64,000 bases of DNA from Parabacteroides goldsteinii DSM 19448 = WAL 12034 (GCF_000969835.1 NZ_KQ033913.1:1033011-1097010); one strand, 5' to 3'; shown: positions 51,117 through 60,813, counted from the stretch's first letter. Translations and numbers: made by a program. The notes: generated by a model not told the origin, from the letters alone.

Positions 51117-52283
51117 CTATTTATCCATATGATCTTTTATGATCTTACATATTTCAGATGTGGCGATACCTTTTTCAAAACTACCAAGTAAAGCATGATG
51201 TGCTTTTATTTTTTGTGACGATTCTTCTTCATCATATTTCAATATATTAGCGCACAGATCTTCTATGGTTAAGGCATAAGGGTAAGGCCAAAGTTCTATG
51301 GGCGTATCAAAATCTGTATCCGTTTTATAAATAGACAAGTCTGGAGTAAAAAGAAAACCGGGTTTACCTGTCAAGGAGAAATCCCAAACAGCAGAAGAAT
51401 AATCCGTAATAAAGATATCTGCTAGAATCAATAATTCTTGCATATCTTGATAATCGCTAACATCAACAACGCCTTTTAATGGTAAATCATCACCTGCAAT
51501 ATTAATATGATGTCTATATAATAATATGGCATCTGTACCAAACTTTTTTTTTACTGTATTACATACGATAGTCGGATTTAATATAGAGGTAACTGATTGT
51601 GCTTTTCTCCAAAGTCCACGAAAAGTAGGGGCATATAAGACTACTATTTTATGTTTATCAATTCCTAATCGTTTACATATTACATCTTTCAAAATCCTTT
51701 GTCTTGAGGAAAAAAATAAATCATTTCTAGGCATTCCTATAGACAGGAATTTGTCTATAGGAACATTTAATACTTTGAAATGAGTCTCTGAAAAAGCTCG
51801 GCAACTAGATATAACATGATCAGTTTGTCCTTGCCTCATTTTTCTCAGACAATCCATGTAAATTCTTCTTGCGTTTGATATATAAGGAGAATTTTCATGC
51901 CCTTTTTTATAAGCACCTCCTCCATGCCACGTATTAATAACTAGTTGCGTCTTATGTTTTATAAAAAATGGTTCTATGACCATATTAGTTATGATAACTC
52001 TAGATGTTAGTAAATAAAACAAATGGCGAAATGACAAGTAATCGCAAAGAATGATTTTATAATTCTCTGGTATCTTATTTTCATTATTTATACACCAAAC
52101 ATACTCACATGAATCTCCATAATTTTCATACATAAATTCAAATATATACTTGGGGCTACATCCATAATTTTTTCCTTCAAAAGAAGAAAAGAATATTCGG
52201 TTCTTTTTTACAGGAAGAAAAGAAAATATGTGAAATAATATACGAATGATGTATATTATCACTATTTTAATATAGTAATTCAT
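51117..52283 (-). CDS. CDP-polyol phosphotransferase (TagF/CDP-glycerol glycerophosphotransferase family)
   Basis: A 388-residue protein with a hydrophobic N-terminus. It shows the family motifs in order: NTWHGGGAYKKGHENSPY (the H of the catalytic base region), LSIGMPRNDLFFS, VVLYAPTFRGLWRKAQS, LYRHHIN, and IFITDYSSAVWDFSLTGKPG (DYSS motif). Enzymes of this family transfer glycerol- or ribitol-phosphate from the CDP form. It lies next to a second member and a cytidylyltransferase. Confidence 0.87.
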   Translation of the reverse strand: MNYYIKIVIIYIIRILFHIFSFLPVKKNRIFFSSFEGKNYGCSPKYIFEFMYENYGDSCEYVWCINNENKIPENYKIILCDYLSFRHLFYLLTSRVIITNMVIEPFFIKHKTQLVINTWHGGGAYKKGHENSPYISNARRIYMDCLRKMRQGQTDHVISSCRAFSETHFKVLNVPIDKFLSIGMPRNDLFFSSRQRILKDVICKRLGIDKHKIVVLYAPTFRGLWRKAQSVTSILNPTIVCNTVKKKFGTDAILLYRHHINIAGDDLPLKGVVDVSDYQDMQELLILADIFITDYSSAVWDFSLTGKPGFLFTPDLSIYKTDTDFDTPIELWPYPYALTIEDLCANILKYDEEESSQKIKAHHALLGSFEKGIATSEICKIIKDHMDK

Positions 52284-52363
52284 TATTACTTTTTTTGTGT
52301 TATTAGTGATAAAGTATTGTATTAGTAGGAACTATAAAATACCAATATTTTTCATTTTGCTTA

Positions 52364-53656
52364 TTATGCATTTCGTCCTAATCTACTACGATCTATTATT
52401 TCAGTTACTAGATCAGGACCATTGTCGTAGCTATCCCAAAATGCCTTCATTAGAAAGCTGTGATCTTCTTCGGTCAAATGGCAATCTACACGATTTATTA
52501 TCAAAGCTATTAGTTCTTCAAAGGTTTGAACCCTTACTCCTAAATAATATTTATTATAATCATCAAGATCAACAGTAGGAGAATTACCATACCATCTCTT
52601 TTTCTCTAAATTATTTCTATCATAATCTTTTCGGTTATAACTATATTCCAAATCGAAAGGAAAAAGAATAATTTCTTTGTTCAATAATACATAATCCGAA
52701 TAAACTGATGAATAATCCGTTATCAAACAATTAGTATAAGGCAGAATCGTATTGATATCACATTGTTTTTCAAAAGGAATAATGTGTGGATAATCCTTAA
52801 CAATAGATAAATCCATTTGCGTAAAAGGATGTAGCTTTAAGATGAAACAGCTATGAGTAGTTTGTAAAGCCTCTTCAAGACGTTTAAAATTGATTCCGCT
52901 TTGTTTAAAAAAATCACTGCCGTTATTACGCCAAGTAGGCATATATATATACACTTTTTTAAATCGTCTGATCTGCTCAATAAAGCGAAGGGTTTCTTTC
53001 GGTTCATACTGCTCTATGAAGCGAGTTCTTTTCTCTTCCGGGCACAATAAAATTTCATTGCGTGGATAATCTGTTAAGATACATTTCTCCATCGGAATCC
53101 TAAACATAGGCATATAAAATTTTTGAGCTTGATCAAAAGAGGTGGTTAAACAGAGGTCCGGTACACGATGCAATAGTAAATAACATTCTATTTTCGCTCT
53201 GAACTTAGTTGTAAGTTCCATATAGGTATAGCCTGTAAGCGCTAAATAATAAGATTCTGGGCGCAACCATTTCGTTTTTTTTAGTCCGATACCATGCCCT
53301 AGATATACCCAAAAGGCACCTTCTGACGCATACCTGTTAATTTCTGTTACACTATTAGTTGTCAAATACACTCCGGCAGTAAAACTGTGATACAATCCAA
53401 GAATGCTATACCACATATAGCATCTGAACCCTTTAGAACGTACATTATGAAATTCGTCCTTACTATTAGCAATCCAGATAGCTTCTATTTCAGGATACTC
53501 CTCCAGTACTTTTAAGAAAAGGTACTTGCTGTTGTCTGAAAAAGTGGCATTATGTGTTGCGAACAACCATTTATATTTTTTTCTAGGCATAATGCCACCA
53601 AAGAAATAAAGAGGATGCAACAGTAACTTGCATAAGTATTTCAAGTTCCTAGTCAT
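52364..53656 (-). CDS. CDP-polyol phosphotransferase (TagF family), second copy
   Basis: A 430-residue protein: WLFATHNATFSDNSKYLFLK, WVYLGHGIGLKKTKWLR (the GHG motif), ILTDYPRNEILLCP, YIYMPTWRNNGSDFFKQSG, LKLHPF, and CLITDYSSVYSDYVLLNKE. Only about a quarter of the sequence resembles the neighbouring copy, so it probably has a different acceptor, for example priming versus polymerising polyol phosphate. Confidence 0.87.
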   Translation of the reverse strand: MTRNLKYLCKLLLHPLYFFGGIMPRKKYKWLFATHNATFSDNSKYLFLKVLEEYPEIEAIWIANSKDEFHNVRSKGFRCYMWYSILGLYHSFTAGVYLTTNSVTEINRYASEGAFWVYLGHGIGLKKTKWLRPESYYLALTGYTYMELTTKFRAKIECYLLLHRVPDLCLTTSFDQAQKFYMPMFRIPMEKCILTDYPRNEILLCPEEKRTRFIEQYEPKETLRFIEQIRRFKKVYIYMPTWRNNGSDFFKQSGINFKRLEEALQTTHSCFILKLHPFTQMDLSIVKDYPHIIPFEKQCDINTILPYTNCLITDYSSVYSDYVLLNKEIILFPFDLEYSYNRKDYDRNNLEKKRWYGNSPTVDLDDYNKYYLGVRVQTFEELIALIINRVDCHLTEEDHSFLMKAFWDSYDNGPDLVTEIIDRSRLGRNA

Positions 53657-53669
53657 TCGTTTTAACTCA

Positions 53670-54335
53670 TTAAGTTATACTTTCAATGAAAGTAGGTATC
53701 GTCTCACTAAGAGGCATATCTTTTCTGAAAATACCTGCTGTTCCTCCAACGAAAATGGAAGCTCCTAAATCACGCATATATCGAGCTCTTTCACAACTCA
53801 CACTGCCATCAACGCATATTTCTATATTTGTATGCCTATGTTGATCTAGATATTGGCGTGTTTCTCTTACCTTTTCCATGATACCATGTATCATGCTACT
53901 ACCAGCAAAGCCAGGAACAATCAGCATTAATAAGATTACATCAACATAAGGTAAGTATTTCTTGACCTCTTCAATAGATGTATCCGGATTTAATGCCAAA
54001 CCGAACAGGGCTTTTTTTTGTTTGATGAAAGCTGCATTCTCCATGATACTTTCTTTGCATTCACTATGAATACTGACAATATCACCCTCACGAATATCCA
54101 TCGATCGGATAACGACACGTGGGTGCTCCATGAGTAAGTGAATGTCTAGTGGAAGGTTTGTAATCTTCCGGATTGAATTGACAACATCAGGACCGAATGT
54201 CAGATTTGGAACAAATATAGCATCCATTATGTCGATATGTAAATAGTCAACTTTGTTTTCTTCTAGGAGTTGAATATCACGCTCTAGGTTTACCAAATTG
54301 GCACACATGAGCGATGCAGATAATTTAGGACTCAT
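53670..54335 (-). CDS. rpe: Ribulose-phosphate 3-epimerase family
   Basis: A 221-residue TIM barrel of normal length. KLSASLMCANLVNLERDIQL, DYLHIDIMDAIFVPNLTFGP (metal His/Asp), DIHLLMEHPRVVI, LMLIVPGFAGSSMIHGIMEK, EICVDGSVSCERARYM. It interconverts ribulose-5-phosphate and xylulose-5-phosphate. In a capsule operon it probably supplies a pentulose phosphate for the polyol or sugar precursor rather than serving central metabolism. It overlaps the epimerase stop by 4 bp. Confidence 0.9.
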   Translation of the reverse strand: MSPKLSASLMCANLVNLERDIQLLEENKVDYLHIDIMDAIFVPNLTFGPDVVNSIRKITNLPLDIHLLMEHPRVVIRSMDIREGDIVSIHSECKESIMENAAFIKQKKALFGLALNPDTSIEEVKKYLPYVDVILLMLIVPGFAGSSMIHGIMEKVRETRQYLDQHRHTNIEICVDGSVSCERARYMRDLGASIFVGGTAGIFRKDMPLSETIPTFIESIT

Positions 54336-55372
54336 TGAATGGATTTATAATAGTTAATCAATCGATCGAACATCTCTTCTAATTTGAAGAACGGCTTCCA
54401 GCCTAGTGCTTCCAGTTTTTCCGTGGACAGATTCAATTTCGTAACGGGAGCATATCCCATGTTATCTCTTGCCTCAATCACGACATGACAATTTTTATTA
54501 AACTTTTTTACTAATAGATGGGCCAAATCGTAAATGGAAATATACGTATTGGGAGTAGCTACGTTATACGCTTTTCCCGGTTCTCCTTTTAGCAACAGAT
54601 AAAACAAAGCAATAATCGCATCAATAGTATAGCAATATGGTTTTGCGGATTCTCCGCTGGTATGCATCACAATATCTTGTCCACTTATGACGCTTTTGGC
54701 AAATTGTGCAAAAACCCTTGTGTCTTGTCTTGAAACTCCGGCACCAAAAACTTGAGTCAGACGAGCCATTACCACAGGGACATGATATTCTGAGGCATAA
54801 GCATGACACAAACATTCCACCATTCGTTTGCCCAAAGAATAGCTACTGCGTACATCAATGGGATTTATGTATCCGTTTACATCCTCGGTCACAGGAACAG
54901 AATCGTCATTGATCGTCCCATAGGATTCCAAAGAGGATAAATAAACCATTCCTCGCATAGATGGGTGCTGAGAGGCATATTCCAATAATTGTCGGGTTCC
55001 TATAAATGCCGTATTTATAGTTTCTACAGGAGAGTTTACATAAAATTGGGATGCTGTAGGACTTGCACAATGGATAATATAATGGATGTCCCAAGTTGAC
55101 AAATCTAAAGGTTCTGTCATGTCTTGCCAGATCCATTGGATTTCACAATCACCAAATAAATCGTATGCCTTTTGCTTATTACGAGCCACTGCTACGACCT
55201 TTATTCCTGAATTTGTTACTTGATTTAAATGTAGCAGACATTTGATCAAAACAGAACCTATTAGTCCAGTTGCACCTGTGACTAATATTGTTTTTTCTTT
55301 TATATGCTCTGTAAAGGGGAAATGTTCTATAAAAAAATCAATGTCCTGCTGTATAATGGGATTCTCTATCAT
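54332..55372 (-). CDS. NAD-dependent epimerase/dehydratase (extended SDR)
   Basis: A 346-residue protein. TILVTGATGLIGSVLIKCLL (dinucleotide-binding glycine motif), IIHCASPTASQFYVNSPVET, MVYLSSLESYG, and SSYSLGKRMVECL (YxxxK catalytic pair) are intact. The substrate is a nucleotide sugar or, given the cytidylyltransferase next to it, possibly a CDP-linked or phosphorylated pentulose/polyol. It lies 3 bp after the cytidylyltransferase stop. Confidence 0.88.
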   Translation of the reverse strand: MIENPIIQQDIDFFIEHFPFTEHIKEKTILVTGATGLIGSVLIKCLLHLNQVTNSGIKVVAVARNKQKAYDLFGDCEIQWIWQDMTEPLDLSTWDIHYIIHCASPTASQFYVNSPVETINTAFIGTRQLLEYASQHPSMRGMVYLSSLESYGTINDDSVPVTEDVNGYINPIDVRSSYSLGKRMVECLCHAYASEYHVPVVMARLTQVFGAGVSRQDTRVFAQFAKSVISGQDIVMHTSGESAKPYCYTIDAIIALFYLLLKGEPGKAYNVATPNTYISIYDLAHLLVKKFNKNCHVVIEARDNMGYAPVTKLNLSTEKLEALGWKPFFKLEEMFDRLINYYKSIQ

Positions 55373-55375
55373 ACC

Positions 55376-56071
55376 TTATAGCTGGTTACTGTTCACTATC
55401 TGTTCAAAACGTTCTAAATCTTCTGGGGTCGTCAGTTTGAAATTGATCTCTTCCCCTTTGGATAAAAATACTTTCATGCCACAACGGAAAGCAAACTCGG
55501 CACCTCCTGTCACAGCCGCTATTTCTTCATAGCTTCTTTCCTCATGAATTTTAAGATATTTACCTAGTTTAAATGCTTCAGGGGTCTGTCCCGCATGCAA
55601 AGTACTTCGCTTAGGCACGTCCGTAATGCAATTTCCCTCGGTTGACATGTAGATTGTATCTTTCACTGATATAGTGGCAATAGCAGCATCGTTTGCGATG
55701 CAACCACAAATACAGTCATGTATGACTTGAGAACTAACCAATGGTCGGACGGAATCATGGATAATCACCACATCATCATCCACTCCTCCATGGGAACGGA
55801 TTAACTTTAATGCATTGTAAATGGTATGTTGCCTTGTTTCGCCTGGTTCGGCATAATAAACAGGAAGTTGAAGCATTACCACATAGGGTTGTATGAAATC
55901 GATCCATTGTTTGTCCAAAGCTATTACAAGAGCATCTATTTCATTACTTTGCACGAATTTATCTATACAATAGCTGATAATGGGACGTCCCGCAACCATT
56001 ATGTATTGTTTAGGTATGTTACTACCCATGCGGGAACCGATACCTCCCGACAAAATAACTGCAATATTCAT
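55376..56071 (-). CDS. IspD/TarI-like cytidylyltransferase
   Basis: About 231 residues from the ATG at 56071, which opens directly with the nucleotide-binding motif MNIAVILSGGIGSRMGSNIP; the longer frame to 56188 runs into the previous gene. KQYIMVAGRPIISYCIDKF, VVIIHDSVRPLVSSQVIHDC and TPEAFKLGKYLKIHEE follow. It couples CTP with a polyol or sugar phosphate. Next to TagF-like transferases, CDP-ribitol (TarI) or a related CDP-polyol is far more likely than isoprenoid synthesis. Confidence 0.87.
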   Translation of the reverse strand: MNIAVILSGGIGSRMGSNIPKQYIMVAGRPIISYCIDKFVQSNEIDALVIALDKQWIDFIQPYVVMLQLPVYYAEPGETRQHTIYNALKLIRSHGGVDDDVVIIHDSVRPLVSSQVIHDCICGCIANDAAIATISVKDTIYMSTEGNCITDVPKRSTLHAGQTPEAFKLGKYLKIHEERSYEEIAAVTGGAEFAFRCGMKVFLSKGEEINFKLTTPEDLERFEQIVNSNQL

Positions 56072-56102
56072 ATATATTCTATGTTTTTTAATTATTTGGA
56101 TT

Positions 56103-56945
56103 TTAGTGTTTGATCCGATAAATGCCACCTGTCTGTCCGCAAAATAACAGAAGATGTTTACCATGGAAATCCACGTCCTCCGGTTCATTCATCAGTTTTT
56201 CTTGCAAATTCAAAATGTGTGTCACCTGTTGTCGTTTTAAGTTTACCATGACAATAGCTCGTTCGGCATCTTTCCTATGTTCATTTCCCGTGTGCAATCC
56301 TACAGGCAAATAAAGTATGCCTTTACGTATGCTTCCACCTTGAAGTAGGTTTGGAAGATAAATATGAAACTGTTCTTCTACATCTTTTGCCGTTAGCGTA
56401 ACATTACCGTCACTCAATAAGGGTAACGGAAAGCGAATAATCTGAAGTGAATCGCTTGCCTTGTTACTGTCTGGTACAAGCAAACGGGACACGCCATAAA
56501 GTTTTCGTTCCTCGCGATCAACGATCCAGTCATGTACTACCTGTGCTTCTCCTCCTACTTGATATTGCACTGTTTGTATAACCTTTGCGTTATCCAAGTT
56601 GACATTTTCCACAAAACAGCGATAAGGTCGGCGACACTCGGATATATACAAGGCAGGAAAAGTCATGTTCCCTTCTGGATATTCCACACCAAAGGAGGCG
56701 CAGTTGGCATGATTATTCTTGTGGAAACTACCGAGTCGATAACTACCAGCCAACTCTTTCCGATCTAAGCTATATATGCGACAGAGACCTTGGTCATTAA
56801 GTAATACGGCATAATTATCCCACACAGCCATACCTTGAGCTGAGTGTTTTTCATAGGTTCCTGTTATACTATAAATATTTGTAAAATGAGGCTGAACACA
56901 ACTGACGCATGTTAACCATAAAAAGAGGAAAATAGACTGTTTCAT
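56103..56945 (-). CDS. Lipoprotein of the capsule operon, beta-propeller-like
   Basis: A 280-residue lipoprotein (LWLTCVSC lipobox). The mature chain has repeated short blocks with Trp/Tyr and Asp turns (GMAVWDNYAVLLNDQGLCRI, YSLDRKELAGSYRLG, DWIVDREERKLYGVSRL, EPEDVDFHGKHLLLFCGQTG), suggesting a beta-propeller. It could bind capsule or act in export on the surface. No named family is recognised. Confidence 0.6.
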   Translation of the reverse strand: MKQSIFLFLWLTCVSCVQPHFTNIYSITGTYEKHSAQGMAVWDNYAVLLNDQGLCRIYSLDRKELAGSYRLGSFHKNNHANCASFGVEYPEGNMTFPALYISECRRPYRCFVENVNLDNAKVIQTVQYQVGGEAQVVHDWIVDREERKLYGVSRLLVPDSNKASDSLQIIRFPLPLLSDGNVTLTAKDVEEQFHIYLPNLLQGGSIRKGILYLPVGLHTGNEHRKDAERAIVMVNLKRQQVTHILNLQEKLMNEPEDVDFHGKHLLLFCGQTGGIYRIKH

Positions 56946-56974
56946 TGTCTTTTATATAATGACTATATTGAGTT

Positions 56975-58168
56975 TTATTTATAATTAAAAATAAATAGTT
57001 CCCTATCACGATCTTTTTTCGGGTTGAGCACCGAATTATATGGATAATATCTGAGATAGCTAGCTACATTGGGATTGAGATCAAATTCAGCTTGATATCT
57101 CTTAATGGTAAAAAAAGAAGGTACCGAAAGAAAGAGAAAATATAATAAGAATCTTTTATTTAGAGAATAACAGCGAACTGATTTTATGAACATGATAATA
57201 ATCAAAAGGCTGGTAAATGTTTGAAAATAGTCATATAATCTGAAAACAATCATAAAAGAGTATTTCAGACTTATCAACAGTATAGAGAAAAAAATTGCAC
57301 TCTCAAATATCTTTTCATTTAATTGAACATAAGAACCATATTCTCGTCTACACTTTAGGTTCATAAATATATAGATGAACATTAGTAAAAAGATACTGAG
57401 TATTCCTTTCCAATTATATTCTGTCATAGTATATGTATCTGAAGTAGCATAAAACATAATTTCTTTAGTATAAACCGTATCTAACGAAAGTATATTTCCT
57501 ATAACCATATAAATCCAATCCCTTTGGATAATAGGCATTACAATAAAAAAAGTAATAATAGGTATAACGTATATCTTCTTCAAAGAATAGACTAGATAAA
57601 ATCCATAGAAAAGCCCAAAGACCACCAGCGAAAATTTGTGGAACAAAAAAGCTGTGATAACATATAGCACGACTTTCCATGTTTTACGTTCATTCAAGGC
57701 TAATATGGCAAGCAAGAAAAAAGCCAAAGCCACAGCTTCACGCATCACTTCCATATTCTGCTTGGTATATTCAAACATATAATAAAACAAGACCATAGAA
57801 AAACAAAGTGTAGGACAAACTTTCTTGACGAACTTACCCCAAATGACTATGTGGATCATGCTTACGACACACTGCACCAAAAAGAAATCATTACAAAGGG
57901 TTTTACAACAAACGTTAAGCAGTACCCAAAAAGGATCGTAACGAACATCTGAAAAATCGTTCCATTGTAAATGAAATAAATCCGGATAGTATTTGAAATC
58001 ATCCATATACACCACTGTATCGCTACCTATCCTATATCGCAGCCCACTGACAAGGATCATTAAGGCTAGCGAAATAAAAAAATGTAGCTGTCTATGCCTT
58101 TGATACTGACCAACATCGTACACTAGTGCCAAGCATACATAATATGTGAATAAAAGGATATATATCAT
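56975..58168 (-). CDS. EpsG-family O-antigen/capsule polymerase (Wzy)
   Basis: About 397 residues from the ATG at 58168, which overlaps the flippase stop as ATGA; the longer frame to 58288 lies in the flippase gene. About ten TM segments. The loop RYRIGSDTVVYMDDFKYYPD is the typical EpsG motif (GxDxxxY), and FEYTKQNMEVMREAVALAFF contains the conserved RE. It polymerises repeat units on the periplasmic side. Confidence 0.85.
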   Translation of the reverse strand: MIYILLFTYYVCLALVYDVGQYQRHRQLHFFISLALMILVSGLRYRIGSDTVVYMDDFKYYPDLFHLQWNDFSDVRYDPFWVLLNVCCKTLCNDFFLVQCVVSMIHIVIWGKFVKKVCPTLCFSMVLFYYMFEYTKQNMEVMREAVALAFFLLAILALNERKTWKVVLYVITAFLFHKFSLVVFGLFYGFYLVYSLKKIYVIPIITFFIVMPIIQRDWIYMVIGNILSLDTVYTKEIMFYATSDTYTMTEYNWKGILSIFLLMFIYIFMNLKCRREYGSYVQLNEKIFESAIFFSILLISLKYSFMIVFRLYDYFQTFTSLLIIIMFIKSVRCYSLNKRFLLYFLFLSVPSFFTIKRYQAEFDLNPNVASYLRYYPYNSVLNPKKDRDRELFIFNYK

Positions 58169-59442
58169 AATTTTCCAAAGGTCAAGATTCTGTATAAACG
58201 GCAGTAATAGAGACGATAAAACAGAACAAAAATATCTGTTAAAACCAATGCTAATGCAAAATTGTATATAGTAAACAAATTCATCCAATAGAGTAAAGAA
58301 TAGATGAATACTAGTACAAAAGTGCTATATATAACACTATTATTGAAAGGTCTAGGATACCCGAACGCAACTAATGTCGTGGTTCCAAGACATATCGTAA
58401 TACTTGTGCAAAACGTGTATAGACAGAATATGCGCATCAAAGAAATAGTTTCCGGAACCTTGGTCCCCGTGAGTAGAGATACCAATAGCGGAGATGCCAC
58501 AAATATGATAGTACTCAGTCCAAAGGCCAACAGAATATTGAACCAAAGGAAGTGAACCACGAAACGTTTATCTTGTGTGCGAGTAATATGGGGGTACACG
58601 GCTTGATTGAGCATACTGGTAGGGATACGGACTGCATTGGAAACCTTTTGCGCCAATTCGAAAGCCGCCACGCTCTCCATTGTGAAAAATATGCCGCTCA
58701 CGGTCTTTGCTAAGTTGGTATTGAAGATGACCGATATGCGTGAGAACCAGAAAGGTACGCTCTCAAAGAACATCTGCCGTATCATCGCACAGCCAGGCAC
58801 TGCTAAACGTATACCTTCCAGTTTCAACAGACAATAAAAAGAAATTATCCCCGCCAGTACATTTCCCATGGACTGTAGAAGTGCAACCTGCGGATAATCC
58901 CCCTCGCTATGTATAAATATGAATACGGAAATCGTATAAAACAATATGGAACTGGAGCGGACAAGGGTGATGTATTTCATCTTTTCAATCCCTTGGTAAT
59001 ACCACACAGGAAATAATAGCTCCGACAAGCAAGTTAGAAATGCAAAAAAAATCAGAGGTTTATTCTGTTCCATAAACGGAACGATCAACATTCCGATCAG
59101 TAACACAAACGAACAGAGCAAAAACAGCAATAATTTGATAAATAGTACAGTAGAAACAAGTCTGTTCAATGCTAGCTTGTCGTTACGATGGACTGAAACA
59201 TCTTTTACCGCAGAGATGTCCAAACCAAAATTGATGACCACACTAAAATATTGAATAATAGTTTGTGCTAAAGCTACCATTCCATACTTTTCCATACCAA
59301 CCGTCCTTATAATGTAAGGAAGGGCTACGAAAGGCATAAAGATACGTACACATTCTATGATAGTCAAATACCCCGTGTTCTTAGCGATGATCCTGTTATT
59401 ACGTAACTTATTCTTTAATGTCTCTATAAAGAAGCGTATCAT
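58165..59442 (-). CDS. Oligosaccharide flippase (Wzx family)
   Basis: A 425-residue protein with about twelve TM helices. FMPFVALPYIIRTVGMEKYG, VALAQTIIQYFSVVINFGLD and the charge pattern SAVKDVSVHRNDK are typical of Wzx. It moves the undecaprenyl-linked repeat unit to the periplasmic face. It is 11 bp after the transferase stop. Confidence 0.9.
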   Translation of the reverse strand: MIRFFIETLKNKLRNNRIIAKNTGYLTIIECVRIFMPFVALPYIIRTVGMEKYGMVALAQTIIQYFSVVINFGLDISAVKDVSVHRNDKLALNRLVSTVLFIKLLLFLLCSFVLLIGMLIVPFMEQNKPLIFFAFLTCLSELLFPVWYYQGIEKMKYITLVRSSSILFYTISVFIFIHSEGDYPQVALLQSMGNVLAGIISFYCLLKLEGIRLAVPGCAMIRQMFFESVPFWFSRISVIFNTNLAKTVSGIFFTMESVAAFELAQKVSNAVRIPTSMLNQAVYPHITRTQDKRFVVHFLWFNILLAFGLSTIIFVASPLLVSLLTGTKVPETISLMRIFCLYTFCTSITICLGTTTLVAFGYPRPFNNSVIYSTFVLVFIYSLLYWMNLFTIYNFALALVLTDIFVLFYRLYYCRLYRILTFGKL

Positions 59443-59453
59443 TCCAATGAAAA

Positions 59454-60575
59454 TCAGATTATATCCTTTAACTTTCCCGATAAATTATTTTTATCCCTGA
59501 TCCGATCAAACCACAAATTCAACCCAACCCAAACAACAATATCCATTATAAACAAAACATTGTTATTTACATAGGATATTAATGTCATATTGATGACACT
59601 GAAAGCTAATGCCATCGCCAATATGCTGATCATTGCTTTGCGCGGACTGAAGCCCATATCCAAAAATTTATGATGTATATGGTTTCTGTCTGCATTGAAT
59701 AACCCTTTATGATTTCGGGCACGTACCAATATGACCCGGAACACATCGAATATGGGAACAATCAATGTTGAAAAGGCAACAACGATGGCTCCTTCGGTAT
59801 AAGGAGCTCTTTCGGAATTGTTGTTGGTATAAGCGATAGCTAAAAAGGCAAGTATGTAGCCTAATGTCAGACTACCGGTATCGCCCATGAATATTTTTTT
59901 GCAACGGTCGGCCTGTCCGAATACATTATAATAGAAGAAAGGAAGTAACACCCCCAATGTGGAAAAAGCAAACATGGCATAGACCCATTGTTCGTAATAG
60001 ATGTACAGGCTACCGAGTGCGAGCAACGATATGCTACTTAGCCCTGATGCCAGACCGTCAATACCGTCTATCAGATTAATGGCATTGACAATGAATACGG
60101 TTAGGAAGATAGTGAAGGGGATGCCTAGCCAGGGTGTAAGTTCGTGGATACCGAAAAGGCCGTACAGGTTGTTGATCCACAGGCCTGACAGAGGAATGAA
60201 GCAGGCGACTATGGTCTGTATGATGAATTTGCTTCGATAGCGTAGTTCTACCAAATCGTCTTTTATACCTGATAAATACAATAACATCAGACCACAGACC
60301 ATGAAGTAAAATTCGGGAATTATGAAATTAAGCTTGTCAATGGCTATTTCAAGCCCGACAATATACCTTAATCCGGTGACAAAGGCTAACGAAAACAGGA
60401 TGGTGGGAACAAATGAAACACCACCCAATCGGGGAATTACTCCACTATGGACTTTTCGTTCATCAGGTATATCGAACAGTTTTTTTCGGTGTGCAACTAC
60501 CAGAATACGCGGAATAATAAGCCTTGAAAGGATTATTGATATGAATAACGATAAAGTAATAAGTAGGTAAGCCAT
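59454..60575 (-). CDS. Undecaprenyl-phosphate sugar-1-phosphate transferase (WecA/MraY family, initiating enzyme)
   Basis: About 373 residues from MAYLLITLSL at 60575; an alternative ATG is at 60605. Eleven TM helices. Family motifs: KKLFDIPDERKVHSGVIPRL (DDxx-like loop), NAINLIDGIDGLASGLS (the NLIDGIDGL catalytic Asp motif), FMGDTGSLTLGYILAF and RNHIHHKFLDMG (HIHH). It starts repeat-unit synthesis by transferring a sugar-1-phosphate, usually GlcNAc or GalNAc type, to the lipid carrier. It is the first gene of the capsule operon. Confidence 0.92.
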   Translation of the reverse strand: MAYLLITLSLFISIILSRLIIPRILVVAHRKKLFDIPDERKVHSGVIPRLGGVSFVPTILFSLAFVTGLRYIVGLEIAIDKLNFIIPEFYFMVCGLMLLYLSGIKDDLVELRYRSKFIIQTIVACFIPLSGLWINNLYGLFGIHELTPWLGIPFTIFLTVFIVNAINLIDGIDGLASGLSSISLLALGSLYIYYEQWVYAMFAFSTLGVLLPFFYYNVFGQADRCKKIFMGDTGSLTLGYILAFLAIAYTNNNSERAPYTEGAIVVAFSTLIVPIFDVFRVILVRARNHKGLFNADRNHIHHKFLDMGFSPRKAMISILAMALAFSVINMTLISYVNNNVLFIMDIVVWVGLNLWFDRIRDKNNLSGKLKDII

Positions 60576-60639
60576 TACATTAATACTAGTTATTGGACAT
60601 AACAAAGTTCGTCAGTCACATGTGTGTGCTAACGAAAAA

Positions 60640-60671
60640 TGACTAGAAAAAACGATCGTTTTTTCTAGTCA
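60640..60671. repeat. Perfect 32-bp palindrome, capsule-proximal copy
   Basis: The half TGACTAGAAAAAACGA is followed by its exact complement. The centre is AACGATCGTT. Nearly the same sequence recurs at 60782-60813. Confidence 0.92.
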
Positions 60672-60781
60672 GCGTAAAGGGATGTATTACTTCAAGTTAC
60701 ACAAGATATAAAACTTTTTATAAAAATTGATTTTCAAAGTTTTATATATTTTTTAAATTAAAGTAAATAAACCCATTATGA
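60672..60781. promoter_or_regulatory. Candidate invertible promoter segment
   Basis: 110 AT-rich bases lie between two matching palindromes upstream of the capsule operon. No perfect TAnnTTTG is seen on either strand in this orientation; near matches are TATATTTT (60745-60752, plus) and AAACTTTG (minus, about 60735-60742). Confidence 0.45.
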
Positions 60782-60813
60782 TGACTAAAATAAACGATCG
60801 ATTATTTTAGTCA
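60782..60813. repeat. 32-bp palindrome, distal copy
   Basis: TGACTAAAATAAACGA then TCGATTATTTTAGTCA, palindromic apart from one symmetric pair. It shares TGACTA.AA.AAACGATCG and the complementary half with the copy at 60640. Confidence 0.9.
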
